Shown: positions 18,138 through 29,063 of the stretch, piece by piece
Layout of the letters: each line of letters starts with the position of its first letter
Position numbering within the stretch: the first letter of the stretch is position 1
Source of the DNA: Cytidiella melzeri
Taxonomy: Eukaryota > Basidiomycota > Agaricomycetes > Polyporales > Irpicaceae
Assembly (NCBI GenBank): GCA_022592445.1
Contig: JABYQR010000103.1
Span: 58,338-122,337, forward strand
Direction of reading: 5' to 3'
DNA length: 64,000 bases
The notes under the pieces: generated by a model
Seen by the model: only the letters and a program-made list of their open reading frames with translations
The model's database searches: none
Told to the model about the DNA's origin: nothing
Made by a program: the position numbers and the translations under genes

Positions 18138-21100
18138 CTCCCCCTCGGCGAGACGATACTGGACGAGTCCAAGAGCCTTGCAATGTCGAGCGTGAACATC
18201 ATGAGGAAGTGGCTTCGTAAAGATGTCAGCAGGATTATTGGTTCCAGGGATTTGAATCAGTTCGACGAGGCCTTCGTTGAAGCATTCGTGTACTGCGTGC
18301 GCCTTGACTCGGGTATGTTTTGAGCGGTGTTTGACACTTGGAGATTTTGAAGCATTGACAGCACTCTTGTTGTCGCAATAAAGCGTGATAGGAAGGTTGA
18401 GAGGGATGTCGATTTGGTCTGCCAAGTCATTCAGCCATTTGAGTTGTTTGCAGGCTTCGTGTGCTGCGTAGTACTCAGAGTCGAAGGTGGATTTGGCAAC
18501 GGACTGCTGCTTGCGAGATGACCAGCATACAGCTCCATTGCCGAGGAAGAAGGCCCAGCCTGAGGTTGAGAGAGAGTTGTCGGTGTTGCTGGCAAAATCA
18601 GCGTTGGTGTATCCAACAAGTTGGTCTTCTCGAGTGTCACTGTGGCCTAGACAGAGTCGGAGGTAGGATGTGCCACGGAGGTAGCGAAGGACGTGTTTTG
18701 CAGCCTTGAGATGAGACTGCGTGGGGTTTGACTGATATTGACAAAGCTGAGCGACTGCAAAAGCAATATCAGGGCGAGTACCGAGCATGGCATACATAAG
18801 GGAGCCAAGAAGACTGCGGTATTCATGAATGAGTTTTGGATCACATTGTGAAGGATCCTCTTTGTTCTTCTCCAACTTGATACCTGTTGGGAGAGGTGTT
18901 GACGCAGGATTTGTGTCCTCGTGTCCAAAGCGCTTGAGAACATTGTTGATGTATACCTCCTGGTCCAGGTATATGCGGCGGCTCCCCCTATCCCTAGTGA
19001 CGCGGATAGCGAGATAGTGCTTGAGTTCACCCAAGTCCTTGAGTTCGAAGTGCGAGCGGAGCGCGGTCTTCGTTTCCTTCAGCAGAGCGATGCTGTTGCC
19101 CATCATGGTAAGATCGTCGACGTAAACAACAAGAATTTCGAGGTCTCCCCCTCGTCGACGAACAAGAATAGAGACGTCACCAGTGTCATGACAGGTGAAT
19201 CCAAGTTTTTTGAGGCATGCCTTTAGCGTGAGGAACCATTGGCGTCCTGCTTGCTTGAGGCCATAGATTGCTTTCCGAAGGCGACATACTTTGCCTTCGG
19301 CCACCACAAAGCCTTCAGGTTGCTCCATATAAACCTCCTCATCCAAAGATCCGTTCAAATACGCCTGATGGAAGTCGATTTGGTGGATTTCCCAGTCTAG
19401 AGTGGCTGCCAGGGCAACGAGATATCGCCAAGATTCCAGACGGGCAACGGGAGCGAAGGTGTCTTCGTAGTTGATGCCTTGAATTTGCTCAAATCCTTTA
19501 GCTACCAGCTGTGCCTTGTAACGGTCAACATTGCCGTCCTTGTCGAGTTTGAGCTTGTATACCCATTTACTCTTGATCGCCTTGCGACCTTGAGGTAAAT
19601 CGACGAGGTCCCACGTTCCTGAGTCCTGGAGACCTTTGAATTCAGTCTCCATTGCCGCGTACCAGTCATCCTTGTCCTCAGAACCCATAGCCTCTCTGTA
19701 TGAACGAGGCTCCCCCTGAGGTGTTACAGCTGCCGCTAGGACTAAGTCAGCTTCGTCTGCGAGGACTGCTGCTGCTCGGTTTTTGCGGTTGTAAGGGAGC
19801 TTGTTGCCTCGAGATTGTGTAGCCCGTTGAACATCATCCTCACTTGCTGCCTGCCAGATGGAATCCAGTCGCTTCTGTTTGCGCGTAGTGCGGCGGGGAA
19901 GCTGATGAGCAGGATTCGATATGGGCAGATAGTCGTGTGCTGAGGGACGATTGGGATTTGGTTCAACTTTGGGTGATTCTACAACTCGAGACGACGAAGG
20001 GGTTGGTCTGGACGGTGAGGATGAGAATTCAGTCTTTGGCGTGAAGAACTGCTCTGGTGCCTTTCCTTTGCCCTGCGAGATGCTAGGGTATGGTGAAGGT
20101 GTGGCTGGCGTGGATGGTTGAGGAGTGGAAGAGGGGCACGGTATCTGTGACGGCATCTGCGAGGATGGTGTCCGTTCCATACGAACGTCCGTAGATGGTG
20201 CGCTGAGAGGAGGCAGTTGCTGAGTGGTAGGCACATGTGGCGTGATAGTAGCCGGCTGCGGAGAGGGCGTGTGAAAGGATGGAGTTTCAAGTTCGAAGTA
20301 AGTGGGCGGAGTTGGTTGAGGTGCACTCGAACGCGGGGGTGTAGAGTTAGGACGGTTAGGAAAGACTGTTTCGTCGAATACTACGTCTGTACTCGCAACA
20401 ATCTTATGGGTATGTTTGTCCCAGAGGCGGTAACCTTTAGAACCCGCTTCATACCCAACAAAGACAAGAGGTTGAGCGTTAGGCTCCAACTTCCGTCGAT
20501 GATCCTTTTGGATGAGGTGATAGGCCAGGCAGCCAAACACACGGAAGTAGGATACATCCGGTGGTGCGCCTGTGAGTCTCTCGTATGGTGTCCTCCAGTT
20601 CAAGGACTTCTTAGGAGCCCGATTACGAACGTGCACAGCTGTCTTCACAGCTTCCTCCCAGAATCCCTTGGACAACCCTGCAGCATGGAGCATGGCTTTC
20701 GCAGAGTCGACAATCGTACAGTTGTAGCGCTCAGCTTTGCCATTCTGTTGGGGCGTGTCAGGGGTTGTGCGTTGGTGGATTATACCAAGATCCTTCAGCC
20801 GTTGAATGAATCTCTTCGACTGGTATTCTCCCCCCCTGTCGGAGTGGAGGATCTTGATGTCGCAACCAAACTGTGTCTTGACCATAGCGCGGAAGTCCTC
20901 GAACCTCTGTTCTTGCTCGTCTTTGTGTTTAAGAAAGTACACCCAGACGTCGTCGGTGCAGTCATCGATGTATGTGAGCATGTACAGATTTCCGCCGTTG
21001 ATAGACGCAGTCTGCATGGGACCGGCAAGATCAGTGTGAATGAGGTCAAATGGTCGAGATGCACGAGGAGTGGAGGATGGAGGGAAGGGTTGCCTATGCT

Positions 21101-22655
21101 GCTTTCCCAAAGCACAGCCCTCGCAGACGTGTTCGGAACGAGGGGCCTCGCTGAGAGCCAGTCCCTTGACAGGAGAGTCTTCAGAACGTAGCTTTTGAAG
21201 GGCTTCGAAGTTGAGATGACCAAAGCGTTGGTGAACGAGGTCAATGGGAGCAGTGGCAGAGTGCGTTGAGGAGGCGACGTTTGGAGTTGAAATGGTGAGT
21301 TCCAACCAATACTGGCCGCCCCTGAGAGAACCTAAGCCGTAGGTCTTGTTTTCTTTATAGATCCAAGCTCCCCTGTCTGAAAAGACAGTGGAGAATCCCT
21401 TGGAATCAAGGCAGGAGATAGCAATCATGCGTTCAGCGATGCTTGGGCAGTACAAGACGTTGTCAAGCTGCACTGTGAGCTGCCTTCCGTCGACAGTTGT
21501 GGTGCCAGACACGCGACCTGAACCAAGTGTAGACATCGTAGTCTTAGACGAGTTTGCCAGCGTAGCGAAGTGCGGCGTAGCAAATGCCTTGTACTCAGTG
21601 AAGTCGTTGATGTCGTTGGTAATGTGTTTCGTGCAGCCTGAATCAAGCATCCATGGCGTAGAGCCAGCGGTGTACCAGTAAACAGCGGTGTTGGAGGCTT
21701 TGGACTCGGGGTCCTCAGCAGAAACTACATGTACAGCGGCGGAACCATTTGACGTAGAACCAGACGACTCCTTCCCCTTTCCTTTCTCCTTCTCCTCCTT
21801 GATGCCCTTGGAGGCAGCAGCCTTCTTCCTACACTCCCCCTCAATGTGACCCGTGTACCCACAGAAGTTGCACTTCTTCTTCTTCTTCTTCTTCTTGTTG
21901 GCGTTCAAAGCCGAAGAAGCCTGCTTGCCTGCCCGGACAGCAGAGACGTCTGACGACCCCTTGCGCGAAGCCTCGTCAATGAGGCGCGAGCGGATGTCGT
22001 CATACTTGAGGTCCTTGGGGGCGGTTACAGCGAGGATGGGTTCGACAATGTTGCCGAAGGAGTCAGGGATGACCGAGAGGAGGCTGAAGATCTTGAGCAG
22101 CTCCTTGTTGTCGAGGATGCCAGAGTCACTGACCTCCTTCCATAAGCAACCACGTTCCTCAATCTGCTCAACGAACGGGCGAGAGCCGTCCATCTGAGAG
22201 AGGAAGTACTGCTTGAATTTGAGGAAGGCGGAGAGAGTGGTAGTGGCGGAGTAGTTGGCATGCAAGGTGGCATAGATCTCGGCAGCGGTTTTGGTCTCGG
22301 TATTGACGAGGTGGTGGAGTGTGGGGTCAACGGTGTTCAACAGGACGAGAGAAACATTTGCGTCAGCAATTTCCCATTTTTCGTAGTCGGCGTCCTTAGC
22401 ATCTGGCTTAGTGAGGGTGCCATCGATGAGGGACAGGGACTTGGTGACGCGAAGGTACTGCTTGATGACAGCGTTCCATGTCTTCCAGTTGGAAGCACCA
22501 GTCAACTTGGCGATTGATTCAATCTTGATGAGAGGAGGTGCCGTGGTAGAGGCAAAAGAGGAGTTGGCCGCAGAGGGACCAGCAGAGGCAGAGGTAGCCA
22601 TGATTAGGGATATGGATTTGGACCTGGATATGCGTGTGTGGACGTATAGGAGCAA
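18135..22655 (-). CDS. Copia-1 Gag-Pol polyprotein
   Basis: 1506 codons, no interruption. The Gag (UBN2-like) is followed by the knuckle CNFCGYTGHIEGECRKK (about residue 265), aspartic protease WMLDSGCTKHITND (about 335), GAG-pre-integrase LVHQRFGHLNFEAL, and an integrase with HSDRGGEYQS and TPQQNGKAERYN. A Pro/Ser/Thr-rich linker leads to RT (VYVDDLTMMG) and RNase H (YTNADFASN, DNKSAVNAS). The first RNase H aspartate of the usual Y-T-D-A-D block is Asn, while Copia-4 keeps Asp; a G-to-A change would explain it and could weaken the enzyme. The C-terminus LAEGE is encoded by the purine tract and the stop lies in the LTR. Confidence 0.93.
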   Translation of the reverse strand: MLLYVHTRISRSKSISLIMATSASAGPSAANSSFASTTAPPLIKIESIAKLTGASNWKTWNAVIKQYLRVTKSLSLIDGTLTKPDAKDADYEKWEIADANVSLVLLNTVDPTLHHLVNTETKTAAEIYATLHANYSATTTLSAFLKFKQYFLSQMDGSRPFVEQIEERGCLWKEVSDSGILDNKELLKIFSLLSVIPDSFGNIVEPILAVTAPKDLKYDDIRSRLIDEASRKGSSDVSAVRAGKQASSALNANKKKKKKKKCNFCGYTGHIEGECRKKAAASKGIKEEKEKGKGKESSGSTSNGSAAVHVVSAEDPESKASNTAVYWYTAGSTPWMLDSGCTKHITNDINDFTEYKAFATPHFATLANSSKTTMSTLGSGRVSGTTTVDGRQLTVQLDNVLYCPSIAERMIAISCLDSKGFSTVFSDRGAWIYKENKTYGLGSLRGGQYWLELTISTPNVASSTHSATAPIDLVHQRFGHLNFEALQKLRSEDSPVKGLALSEAPRSEHVCEGCALGKQHRQPFPPSSTPRASRPFDLIHTDLAGPMQTASINGGNLYMLTYIDDCTDDVWVYFLKHKDEQEQRFEDFRAMVKTQFGCDIKILHSDRGGEYQSKRFIQRLKDLGIIHQRTTPDTPQQNGKAERYNCTIVDSAKAMLHAAGLSKGFWEEAVKTAVHVRNRAPKKSLNWRTPYERLTGAPPDVSYFRVFGCLAYHLIQKDHRRKLEPNAQPLVFVGYEAGSKGYRLWDKHTHKIVASTDVVFDETVFPNRPNSTPPRSSAPQPTPPTYFELETPSFHTPSPQPATITPHVPTTQQLPPLSAPSTDVRMERTPSSQMPSQIPCPSSTPQPSTPATPSPYPSISQGKGKAPEQFFTPKTEFSSSPSRPTPSSSRVVESPKVEPNPNRPSAHDYLPISNPAHQLPRRTTRKQKRLDSIWQAASEDDVQRATQSRGNKLPYNRKNRAAAVLADEADLVLAAAVTPQGEPRSYREAMGSEDKDDWYAAMETEFKGLQDSGTWDLVDLPQGRKAIKSKWVYKLKLDKDGNVDRYKAQLVAKGFEQIQGINYEDTFAPVARLESWRYLVALAATLDWEIHQIDFHQAYLNGSLDEEVYMEQPEGFVVAEGKVCRLRKAIYGLKQAGRQWFLTLKACLKKLGFTCHDTGDVSILVRRRGGDLEILVVYVDDLTMMGNSIALLKETKTALRSHFELKDLGELKHYLAIRVTRDRGSRRIYLDQEVYINNVLKRFGHEDTNPASTPLPTGIKLEKNKEDPSQCDPKLIHEYRSLLGSLMYAMLGTRPDIAFAVAQLCQYQSNPTQSHLKAAKHVLRYLRGTSYLRLCLGHSDTREDQLVGYTNADFASNTDNSLSTSGWAFFLGNGAVCWSSRKQQSVAKSTFDSEYYAAHEACKQLKWLNDLADQIDIPLNLPITLYCDNKSAVNASKSPSVKHRSKHTRVKAHAVHECFNEGLVELIQIPGTNNPADIFTKPLPHDVHARHCKALGLVQYRLAEGE
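18138..18148 (-). other. Copia-1 polypurine tract
   Basis: Minus-strand CCGAGGGGGAG immediately before the 3' LTR; it also codes for the last residues of Pol. Confidence 0.75.
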
Positions 22656-22708
22656 ATGTGCTAGATGAGCACGGAGCAGGTGAACAGTGTGTGGAGATTA
22701 GAGCTAGG

Positions 22709-22722
22709 CGGGGCTCATAACC
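22709..22722 (-). other. Copia-1 primer-binding site
   Basis: Sense GGTTATGAGCCCCG directly after the 5' LTR. Complementary to the anticodon arm of eukaryotic initiator tRNA-Met (GGGCUCAUAACC), as in Drosophila copia; same site in Copia-2, -3 and -4. Confidence 0.72.
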
Positions 22723-23151
22723 TAATGACAAGTTGAGGGAACGTAGTCACTTAGGCAAGGTGGATGCGCTGTCGTAAACCCACTGCAGACTGTAGGGACC
22801 TAGTACACACGGAGACAAGTTAATCCAGGTGCGAAGATGAAAGCACAGTAATGAATATAGAATGTACCTAGTACACACGGAGACAAGTTAACTAGGTAAC
22901 AGGCATATGAGCATACAACATAACGCAAGAGCAATGGGGGGAATACTCACTCCAGGTGCGAAGATGAAAGCACAGTGGAGGAGTAGAGAACCAGGGTGAA
23001 AGGGTTATATACTACAAGGAAGCTAGCAACGAGGCAGTGTCCGCGTGATGAAACAAAAGATGCGATCATACTACAAAGGAGTCATGAGACAGGAGACAAA
23101 AGAGTGTCTGATAGGGGCGAAGTCCATGAGTAGCGCCGCAAAAGTCCATTA
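22723..23151 (-). repeat. Copia-1 5' LTR
   Basis: 429 bp; differs from the 3' LTR at about eight sites. Promoter copy for the element; duplicated leader module at 22799-22976. Confidence 0.93.
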
Positions 23152-23156
23152 AATGG
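23152..23156 (+). repeat. Target-site duplication of Copia-1, right copy (AATGG)
   Basis: Matches 17704-17708. Confidence 0.88.
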
Positions 23157-23799
23157 TACCCTCTCGCATAGCACTTTCATCTTCCCACAAGGCCGTGCTT
23201 TTCTCTTGAATCTCTGCAATTTCATTGCTTCTTTCCGCAACAAGTTTGAACTATGGTACGTCCCGCACTCTGTCAAGACAGACATGGCTTGGTGGAAAAC
23301 TATTCTCTCCTCAACGGGTATTGCGCGTTCCCTAATTCCGCAGGGAGACCTGCGGGACATGGGTATCTGGGTTGACGCGTCTTCGAGTTGGGGCATTGGC
23401 ATTATCATTGACGGTAGATGGGCAGCCTGGAGGTTAACTCAAGGATGGAAGGCAAACAGCCGTGATATTGGGTGGGCGGAAATGATTGCGGTTGAGCTCG
23501 TGACACTCACCCTCAAAACCTTGGGTTTTTTGAATGCTGACATCCTAGTTTGCAGCGATAACGTTGGCGTGGTGGGCGCAGTCAGCAGGGGCCGCAGCCA
23601 AAGTTTTCAAGTAAATATTTCTATTCACCAGGTGGTTGTTATTCTGGTGGCTCTAAACCTGCACCTCGTCCTTCGCTACGTCAACACCAAGGAAAACTTG
23701 GCCGACCCTGTATCTCGCAGTATCCTGGGTTCAGCTACACTGCGTCGTCCGCCTCTTGCTCTGCCTGAAGAGCTCAGCCCCTTTCTCTCTCATGTCTAG
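23157..23799 (+). pseudogene. Ngaro-type RNase H (end of RT-RH ORF)
   Basis: Continues the RT frame after Copia-1. RNase H motifs: GIWVDASSSWGIGIIIDGRW (first Asp), WAEMIAVELVTL (Glu), VCSDNVGVVGAVSRGRS (second Asp) and RYVNTKENLADPVSR. Ends at the TAG at 23797. Overlaps the recombinase ORF by about 45 nt in another frame. Confidence 0.82.
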
Positions 23800-25063
23800 T
23801 ACGCTTCTTGTTACTGCGTGCACAAGTGCGAATGTGTCTACCTCTCAGAGAAAGAGCTCTCCTTCTCCGCAAACTCTGAGTCGTCGCAAACCACGGAAGC
23901 CCTCGGCTGCCAACTTTCTCAAACCCTCTGCCCTTCACCCCTCTGTTCTTGCTGCAGACCGCCTTACCTTTTGGACGACTCCCTATGCTATAAATTTCCG
24001 TCAAAACCTTGCTGCCGACATATCAGTAGACGCCTCGAAATCTTTGCTTGACCTCATGCTCGCTTCAATCGAACCCAACACCCGGAAGAATTACGGCGCC
24101 GGCCTCTTATGTTTCAACCAATATTGTGACTGTCTGGGAATTGACAAAATGTGGTGCATGCCAGCTTCCAACGTTTTACTCTCTTGTTTTGTTGCCAAAT
24201 GGGGTGGCATTGTGTCTCGCTCTACAATCAATACTTGATTTGCAGGGCTATTGTTCTGGCATTTGATTAACAGCGCTCCGTGGCTCGGGGCCAAAATGTT
24301 GAGGATCACTTGTGCCGGCGCATTGAAGGTTCAATCTTCCGTGAAGCCGAGACAACCACCAGTTACACTTGAACATATGAACACATTGTTTTCTCATCTA
24401 GACCTCTCAAACTCCCTCGACGCCGCTGTCTTTGCGGTGGCATGTTTTGCTTTTTGGGGCACGAGGCGTCTAGGAGAACTGGTTATTCCTTCCTCCCATG
24501 GTTTTGACAAGACAAAACATGTCGCTTGTTCCGCTTCGTTAAAACTCAATCACCTCTCGGATGGGAAATCGTACTACGCCCTCGCTTTACCTTGGTCCAA
24601 AACCACCAAACACAATGGCCTCGTGGTGACAGTCACAGAAAACGGTAAACCAACTTCCCCAATCCGCGCTCTTGCCCATCACCTCAAATGTAATTCTAAG
24701 GTACCTCTCGATGCTCCCTTCTTCTCCTTTGTATCCCTTTCAGAACTGGGTTGGGAGCCCATGACACGCGAATGGTTTCTAGTGCGCTGTAACCAGGTAT
24801 GGACAGGAGCGGGCTTAAGTGCTCTGACGGGTCATTGCTTTAGAATTGGAGGGGCCACCAAGCTCCTTCTCCATGGTACCCCTCCGGACATTGTTGCAGT
24901 TCAAGGTGGTTGGAGATCATGTGCGTTCCTGGAGTATTGGTGAAAGATAGACTCAATTCTCCCCCTTTTTATTTCCAATTCCTTTGACAAGTCTTCCCTC
25001 CAACTGGCTCAGGACTCTATAGACAAATTCCGTAAATCCCGCTCCTTTGTACTGTCAGCTTAG
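23756..25063 (+). pseudogene. Ngaro-type tyrosine recombinase with two nonsense codons
   Basis: One frame of 436 codons interrupted by TGA at 24236-24238 and at 24941-24943. The N-terminal SAM-like region has SIEPNTRKNYGAGLLCF. The catalytic domain has the first Arg in FWGTRRLGELV, the box GHCFRIGGAT (H-x-x-R) and the nucleophilic Tyr in FLEYW. The second stop falls two codons after that Tyr, and the frame continues KIDSILPLFISNSFD to a TAG at 25061. Both stops can come from single transitions (TGG to TGA; CGA to TGA). Family role: it integrates circular cDNA without making a target duplication. Confidence 0.85.
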
Positions 25064-25640
25064 CAAATTCACCCAGCATAATCCGCATGCCATGATTTAC
25101 ATTGCCCCGCATTTTCAAGCAGTTTGAAAATTTGCCCTCCCTTTTGCTCGAGGCATTTAAGAATTAATAAGCTGGCGCAAGCCTTTGGGGGTGAGTCACC
25201 TCGCGTTGCACACGACTGTCGTGGCTCGCGCCTTTTGGTGGTGAGTCGTGTTTGCAACATCTTGTTTTCCACCTCACGCTCAGTTGGACTCAGGCACACA
25301 TGAGCTGGCATTTTTCGTCCTCCTCCTTCGGGCATTGACCCTTCCTTGCAGCTTACCGCCACATTATTCTCGAGGAGGAGTTTGGACAATCACTCCTTTT
25401 TGGGAGCTTTCCCGCACCACAAAGCTTGAAACAAGCGCTCCCCAATGTGCTCAAATCTTCCAGTTTCCGGTGGTTTCCTAAGCCCGGAAAGATGCCTTTA
25501 CAGACGCCGGAAGCTTTCGGAAAGTGTGCCGGTGGAGGGCCAGGCCCTCCCCCAACTAAGGCTAATACTCTTTAATTTAACTTTATTTTTAATTCTAATA
25601 ACCAATCAGGTAGTGCGAACATAGGAAGCTTACACCACAA
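25064..25640 (+). other. 3' flank of the Ngaro-type element, no gene seen
   Basis: Non-coding. Two similar stretches (GGGGGTGAGTCACC near 25190 and TGGTGGTGAGTCGTG near 25240) and GC-rich GGAAGCTTTCGGAAAG near 25515 might belong to the terminal repeats, but no clear match to the left end was found. Confidence 0.35.
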
Positions 25641-26878
25641 TGATTCTGATCCTTTTTATTATCCTTAGTTATCCTCAAGCCTAGCTGCTAGCAATTAGGA
25701 AGTGCAGCACAGTTACTAAACAAGTCACTAGGTACTTTGACAACTGCCTCAAAGCTGACTTGCATATGTTCTCCATCTGCAACAGAGTGCTGCCCATGGG
25801 CCCTGCTGATCTCCTTCCCATTCAGCGGGCTGTCAAGAAGTTCATGAACTGTGTTGTTGTCTGATTGTGGGATTGTGGTTGGCTTTCCTCTCGCTGTTGC
25901 ACTTGTTCTCGTCATTGTGCTTGTTCTCTTGTTGTTGCCCTCTTTGTCCTCTCGTTGTCGCGCTTGTTCTTCTCTTGTCTTCGCGCTTGTGCTTGCATGT
26001 GAATACTGATGTTTCTCCGCTCTCGTACCCTGTCTCTCACACAACGTTGTACCCTTTCAATAGCTTAAATTCATTGCATGCTAATATGATCCAACTATGT
26101 GACTGCTTGAATTTTGATCTATTGTACATCCAGTGCACACCATGAAAGCAATGTGGGCTGGATGTTTACTACAGACTACACATATATATCCCTTGTTGTC
26201 CCAATGTTGGCATAAACTACAGATGAAGTCTCAGGCCTGATGTAACTTTGACATTGGTGCGCTATCTACGGAGTGAATCAATTGGATCACTAATTACTTC
26301 TATCAAAGGGATGCGAGGGTGGCATAAACTGGCGCAATGTTTTTGGATGCTGCATCGGACATCCTCGCACAAACATACTACAGCACTCAGGCTTTGCCTG
26401 GGTGTGTACAGTCATATGCTTCTGATGTCTGATGTGCCTAGTTGCTGCTTCCCTATAGGGTAAAGCTAGCAAGGATGATAAGGGATTGCAGCAAGACCAC
26501 AGTTGTTGCCAACTGAGTTGATCTTCTTGGTGTGTGGGGTAGACCCAGAAGAGTCTATCCAAATGTGAAGACCAACTATCGTCAAGATACAAGTTGTCAA
26601 GTCAGAACCCCTTGGTGTAGCTACACACAAGGTCAAATGATGGTCTAGGCCGTGCGGTTGCTGTCAAGCACAATGGCAGACAGATGATGGGTCGATAGAA
26701 GTAATACTGATACAAAGTGGATAGACTGAGGTTCTAGCCCCATGTCTAGTGGCTATTTATACATGTTGACTTAACTACTTCTGGACCAGTCCGATGTAGT
26801 GGCAACCAATCAATGGAATGGAAAGGAAGAACAATAGACAATAGAGAGATGGAACATGAGCCAAAGAACAATAGAAAA

Positions 26879-26956
26879 GGGGTTGAATCCAAAACAGGGG
26901 ATAGATGGGGTTGGACCCGAAACAGGGCATAGACGGGGTTGGACCCGATAGAACGG
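26879..26956 (+). repeat. 28-bp minisatellite, about 2.8 units
   Basis: Units at 26879, 26907 and 26935 start GGGGTTGRAYCC; the third is truncated and ends ATAGAACGG. Confidence 0.75.
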
Positions 26957-27926
26957 TAACGGAGTTATGGAAGAGCCAAGAGTAGAACCAAGGCAATGGT
27001 AGCCAATCAGAGTTAGGTCCGAAGTAACAAGAACAAAGAAAGAAAAGTCAATGACATAATAGTCTGTTGTTGAACAGAAATGACAAGGGATTAAAAGTGA
27101 TGGGGAAGAACGAGTTGGATTGTCAAAGTAAAGCAAAGAAATAGCTAGCTACTATTATGAGAAAAGAATGAGAATAGTAGAGTGTGAAGACCGTTTGTAA
27201 CAACTAAAACTGGGTCTTCTACTACAAAATGGCCTACTGTGTATAGAAAGAAATGTTACTCACAAAGTAACAGTTGTGTAGTGTCGAGCTTGAAGAAGGT
27301 TGCAGAGTAGAGGAGTTGTGATGAGACTTACAAGCTGGGGCTCATCATCTGTTTGAAAGTTACAAGTGCGGGGGTGTTGTGGATGGCCCGCCTAGCCCTT
27401 ATTGTTTGCAATTTACCTCTTGTTTTTATCTTCAAAACCTGGGGCTACAATCCAGTTGCAATCCTCTTTGCACAAACCCCTTGCACATCTATTAAGCGTC
27501 CATATCACGTGGCTTAGACTGTCCACATGGTCACGTTACTTGCTACTACGTCACACTGGCATGTGACTTAGCTTATGTAAGACCACATGGCTACAACCAC
27601 ATGGCCCTGCCCATAGCTAGGGTTTGACATCATAGATAGCACTCACATGGACTCCTTTTGTTCTTTCCCTATTGTTCTCTTTATGAAAGAATGTTCTCAC
27701 AGGTGTGGGAATGGAATACAATGATTGGTTTCCTTTTAGATAGATTCTCTCACGAGTAGAGGTCTTGGCAGAGTCCAGACAATAGCTATTGTTTTCCTTT
27801 AGGTGGTTCTATTGTTCTTTGTTCACATGGCTTCTTGCAAAGCCTGCCCTTGACATGGTCTGTGCGCAGGTCCCTGAAGTCTATATATACTGCTGCATGT
27901 ACGCTCCTAGCCCCCCATCTCGACCT

Positions 27927-28014
27927 CTTGGTCTTTACTGGGCTAGGTAATCCACCCCCTCCTGTACTATATAGCTGGTAGTACAAATACTAACTTGGTC
28001 TTTACTGGGCTAGC
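27927..28014 (+). repeat. 20-bp direct repeat (CTTGGTCTTTACTGGGCTAG)
   Basis: Copies at 27927-27946 and 27995-28014, 48 bp apart. Confidence 0.8.
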
Positions 28015-29063
28015 AACTTGAACAAAGTCTGATAGCTGGTGAAAGCATTGTGCTCTACGCCTGCCACCACCTCCACGTCGTTTTTCACTTCGTGTCCCTG
28101 TTTGTCATGTCGAGCCCTGTCTTTGTGTCAGGGGGATGACTTGGAAGGTCAACTAACTCCAGGAGTAAGTATCTTATTATTTCTCTGCTCTCTACAAGCA
28201 GTATATATACATGTCTGTAACTAGATTACTAATGCTACAGTAATGTCATATGAGTAAGGATTAATAATGCACAGTCCTGCTTGCTAATACTACTATAGAG
28301 AATGTAAGTGATGACTAAGCATCCTACATAACTGACTGGTGCTAACTGAGCCTTTAGTAAGCTCAATACATTTGGTATATGAACTATGAGTCAGGAGAAG
28401 CCTCATGAGCCTTCTGCTATTCAGTCATGGAAACTACTGGAACACAATGCAACAAGGTGCAAGTATTGCATCGTGTGTGGCCATAATGATGATGGATTCA
28501 CATGCTATGTACTATCTGATCTTATCTATTTACATATCTAATCTACATTGTCCATAGATCTGAACTCCGATGATCAGCGATACAATCTCGCCTTGACAGG
28601 GAGCAATCGAGGGAGTCAGGATTGCTAAATGAAGTTAGGAACGTATCATGAAATTACAACAGAATTTGTATGTTGAAGTTGTACACAGAAAACATCGAAT
28701 AAAACACAATACGGGTGGTGCGATGAACAGGCGCCTAACGCTGCTATCGCGCGGATCGCGGACAGTTTCTCGTGCACAAGAAAGATTGGATCATTTTACC
28801 ACGAGCAGGATATTTACAAGGTAGAAAATGAGTACACAAATGAACAGAGAAAAAACTATGCAGTAATGAGCCCACACCGTGAGGGAAATGTTGCGCGCTC
28901 ACGGTGTCGCAACACTTTTTGCCGCTACTGCCTATTGGGCGCTAGTAAGGTAGTTGAATATTCGAACACAGGGCCGAAATATCAACAAGACTTTGAAGGC
29001 CACATGTACAGCACGCATAGTAACGTAAACTTATACTGTATATCCGCCGAGTCCTCCAATCCC

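Larger units (their letters stand above)
17709..23151 (-). mobile_element. Copia-1: complete Ty1/Copia retrotransposon
   Basis: 5.44 kb, minus strand, two 429-bp LTRs with about eight differences (about 2%, mostly G/A or C/T), one uninterrupted gag-pol ORF, a PBS and a purine tract. LTR ends are TAATG...CATTA in place of the usual TG...CA. Related to Copia-4 in protein and in LTR layout. Confidence 0.93.
1066..25063 (+). mobile_element. Ngaro/DIRS-type tyrosine-recombinase retrotransposon, split by LINE and Copia-1
   Basis: Reconstructed from three separated pieces (1066-2198, 16063-17708, 23157-25063) in one orientation. Order: Gag with zinc-knuckle-like cysteines, RT with a WVDD box, RNase H, then a tyrosine recombinase. 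RT-RH-YR without an integrase is the signature of DIRS/Ngaro elements; no methyltransferase domain is visible, which favours Ngaro over DIRS. Removing the LINE (with one copy of its target duplication) and Copia-1 (same) restores continuous reading through Gag and RT-RH. Coordinates are the coding extent; the split direct repeats expected at the ends were looked for around 960-1100 and 25064-25640 but not convincingly found. The copy is dead: two insertions and two nonsense codons in the recombinase. Confidence 0.8.
25641..29063. other. AT-rich region without a recognisable gene
   Basis: Read on both strands; no domain. A minus-strand frame at 25688-26044 is Thr/Lys/Glu-rich and has no recognisable family. 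The stretch at 27640-28030 has TATA-like CTATATATACTG (27882) and a 20-bp direct repeat, so a decayed LTR or promoter is possible. Confidence 0.4.

Noticed and set aside
25150..25260. GGTGAGTC repeats as Ngaro split direct repeats
   Set aside because: Only short similarity between the two stretches and no match at the left end of the element.
25688..26044. Minus-strand 118-codon frame (Thr/Lys/Glu-rich)
   Set aside because: Low complexity from a CT-rich tract, no supporting splice sites or domain.
27195..28245. Possible solo LTR (TGTAAC...GCTACA, TATA-like box at 27882)
   Set aside because: No target duplication at the edges and no second copy in the window.
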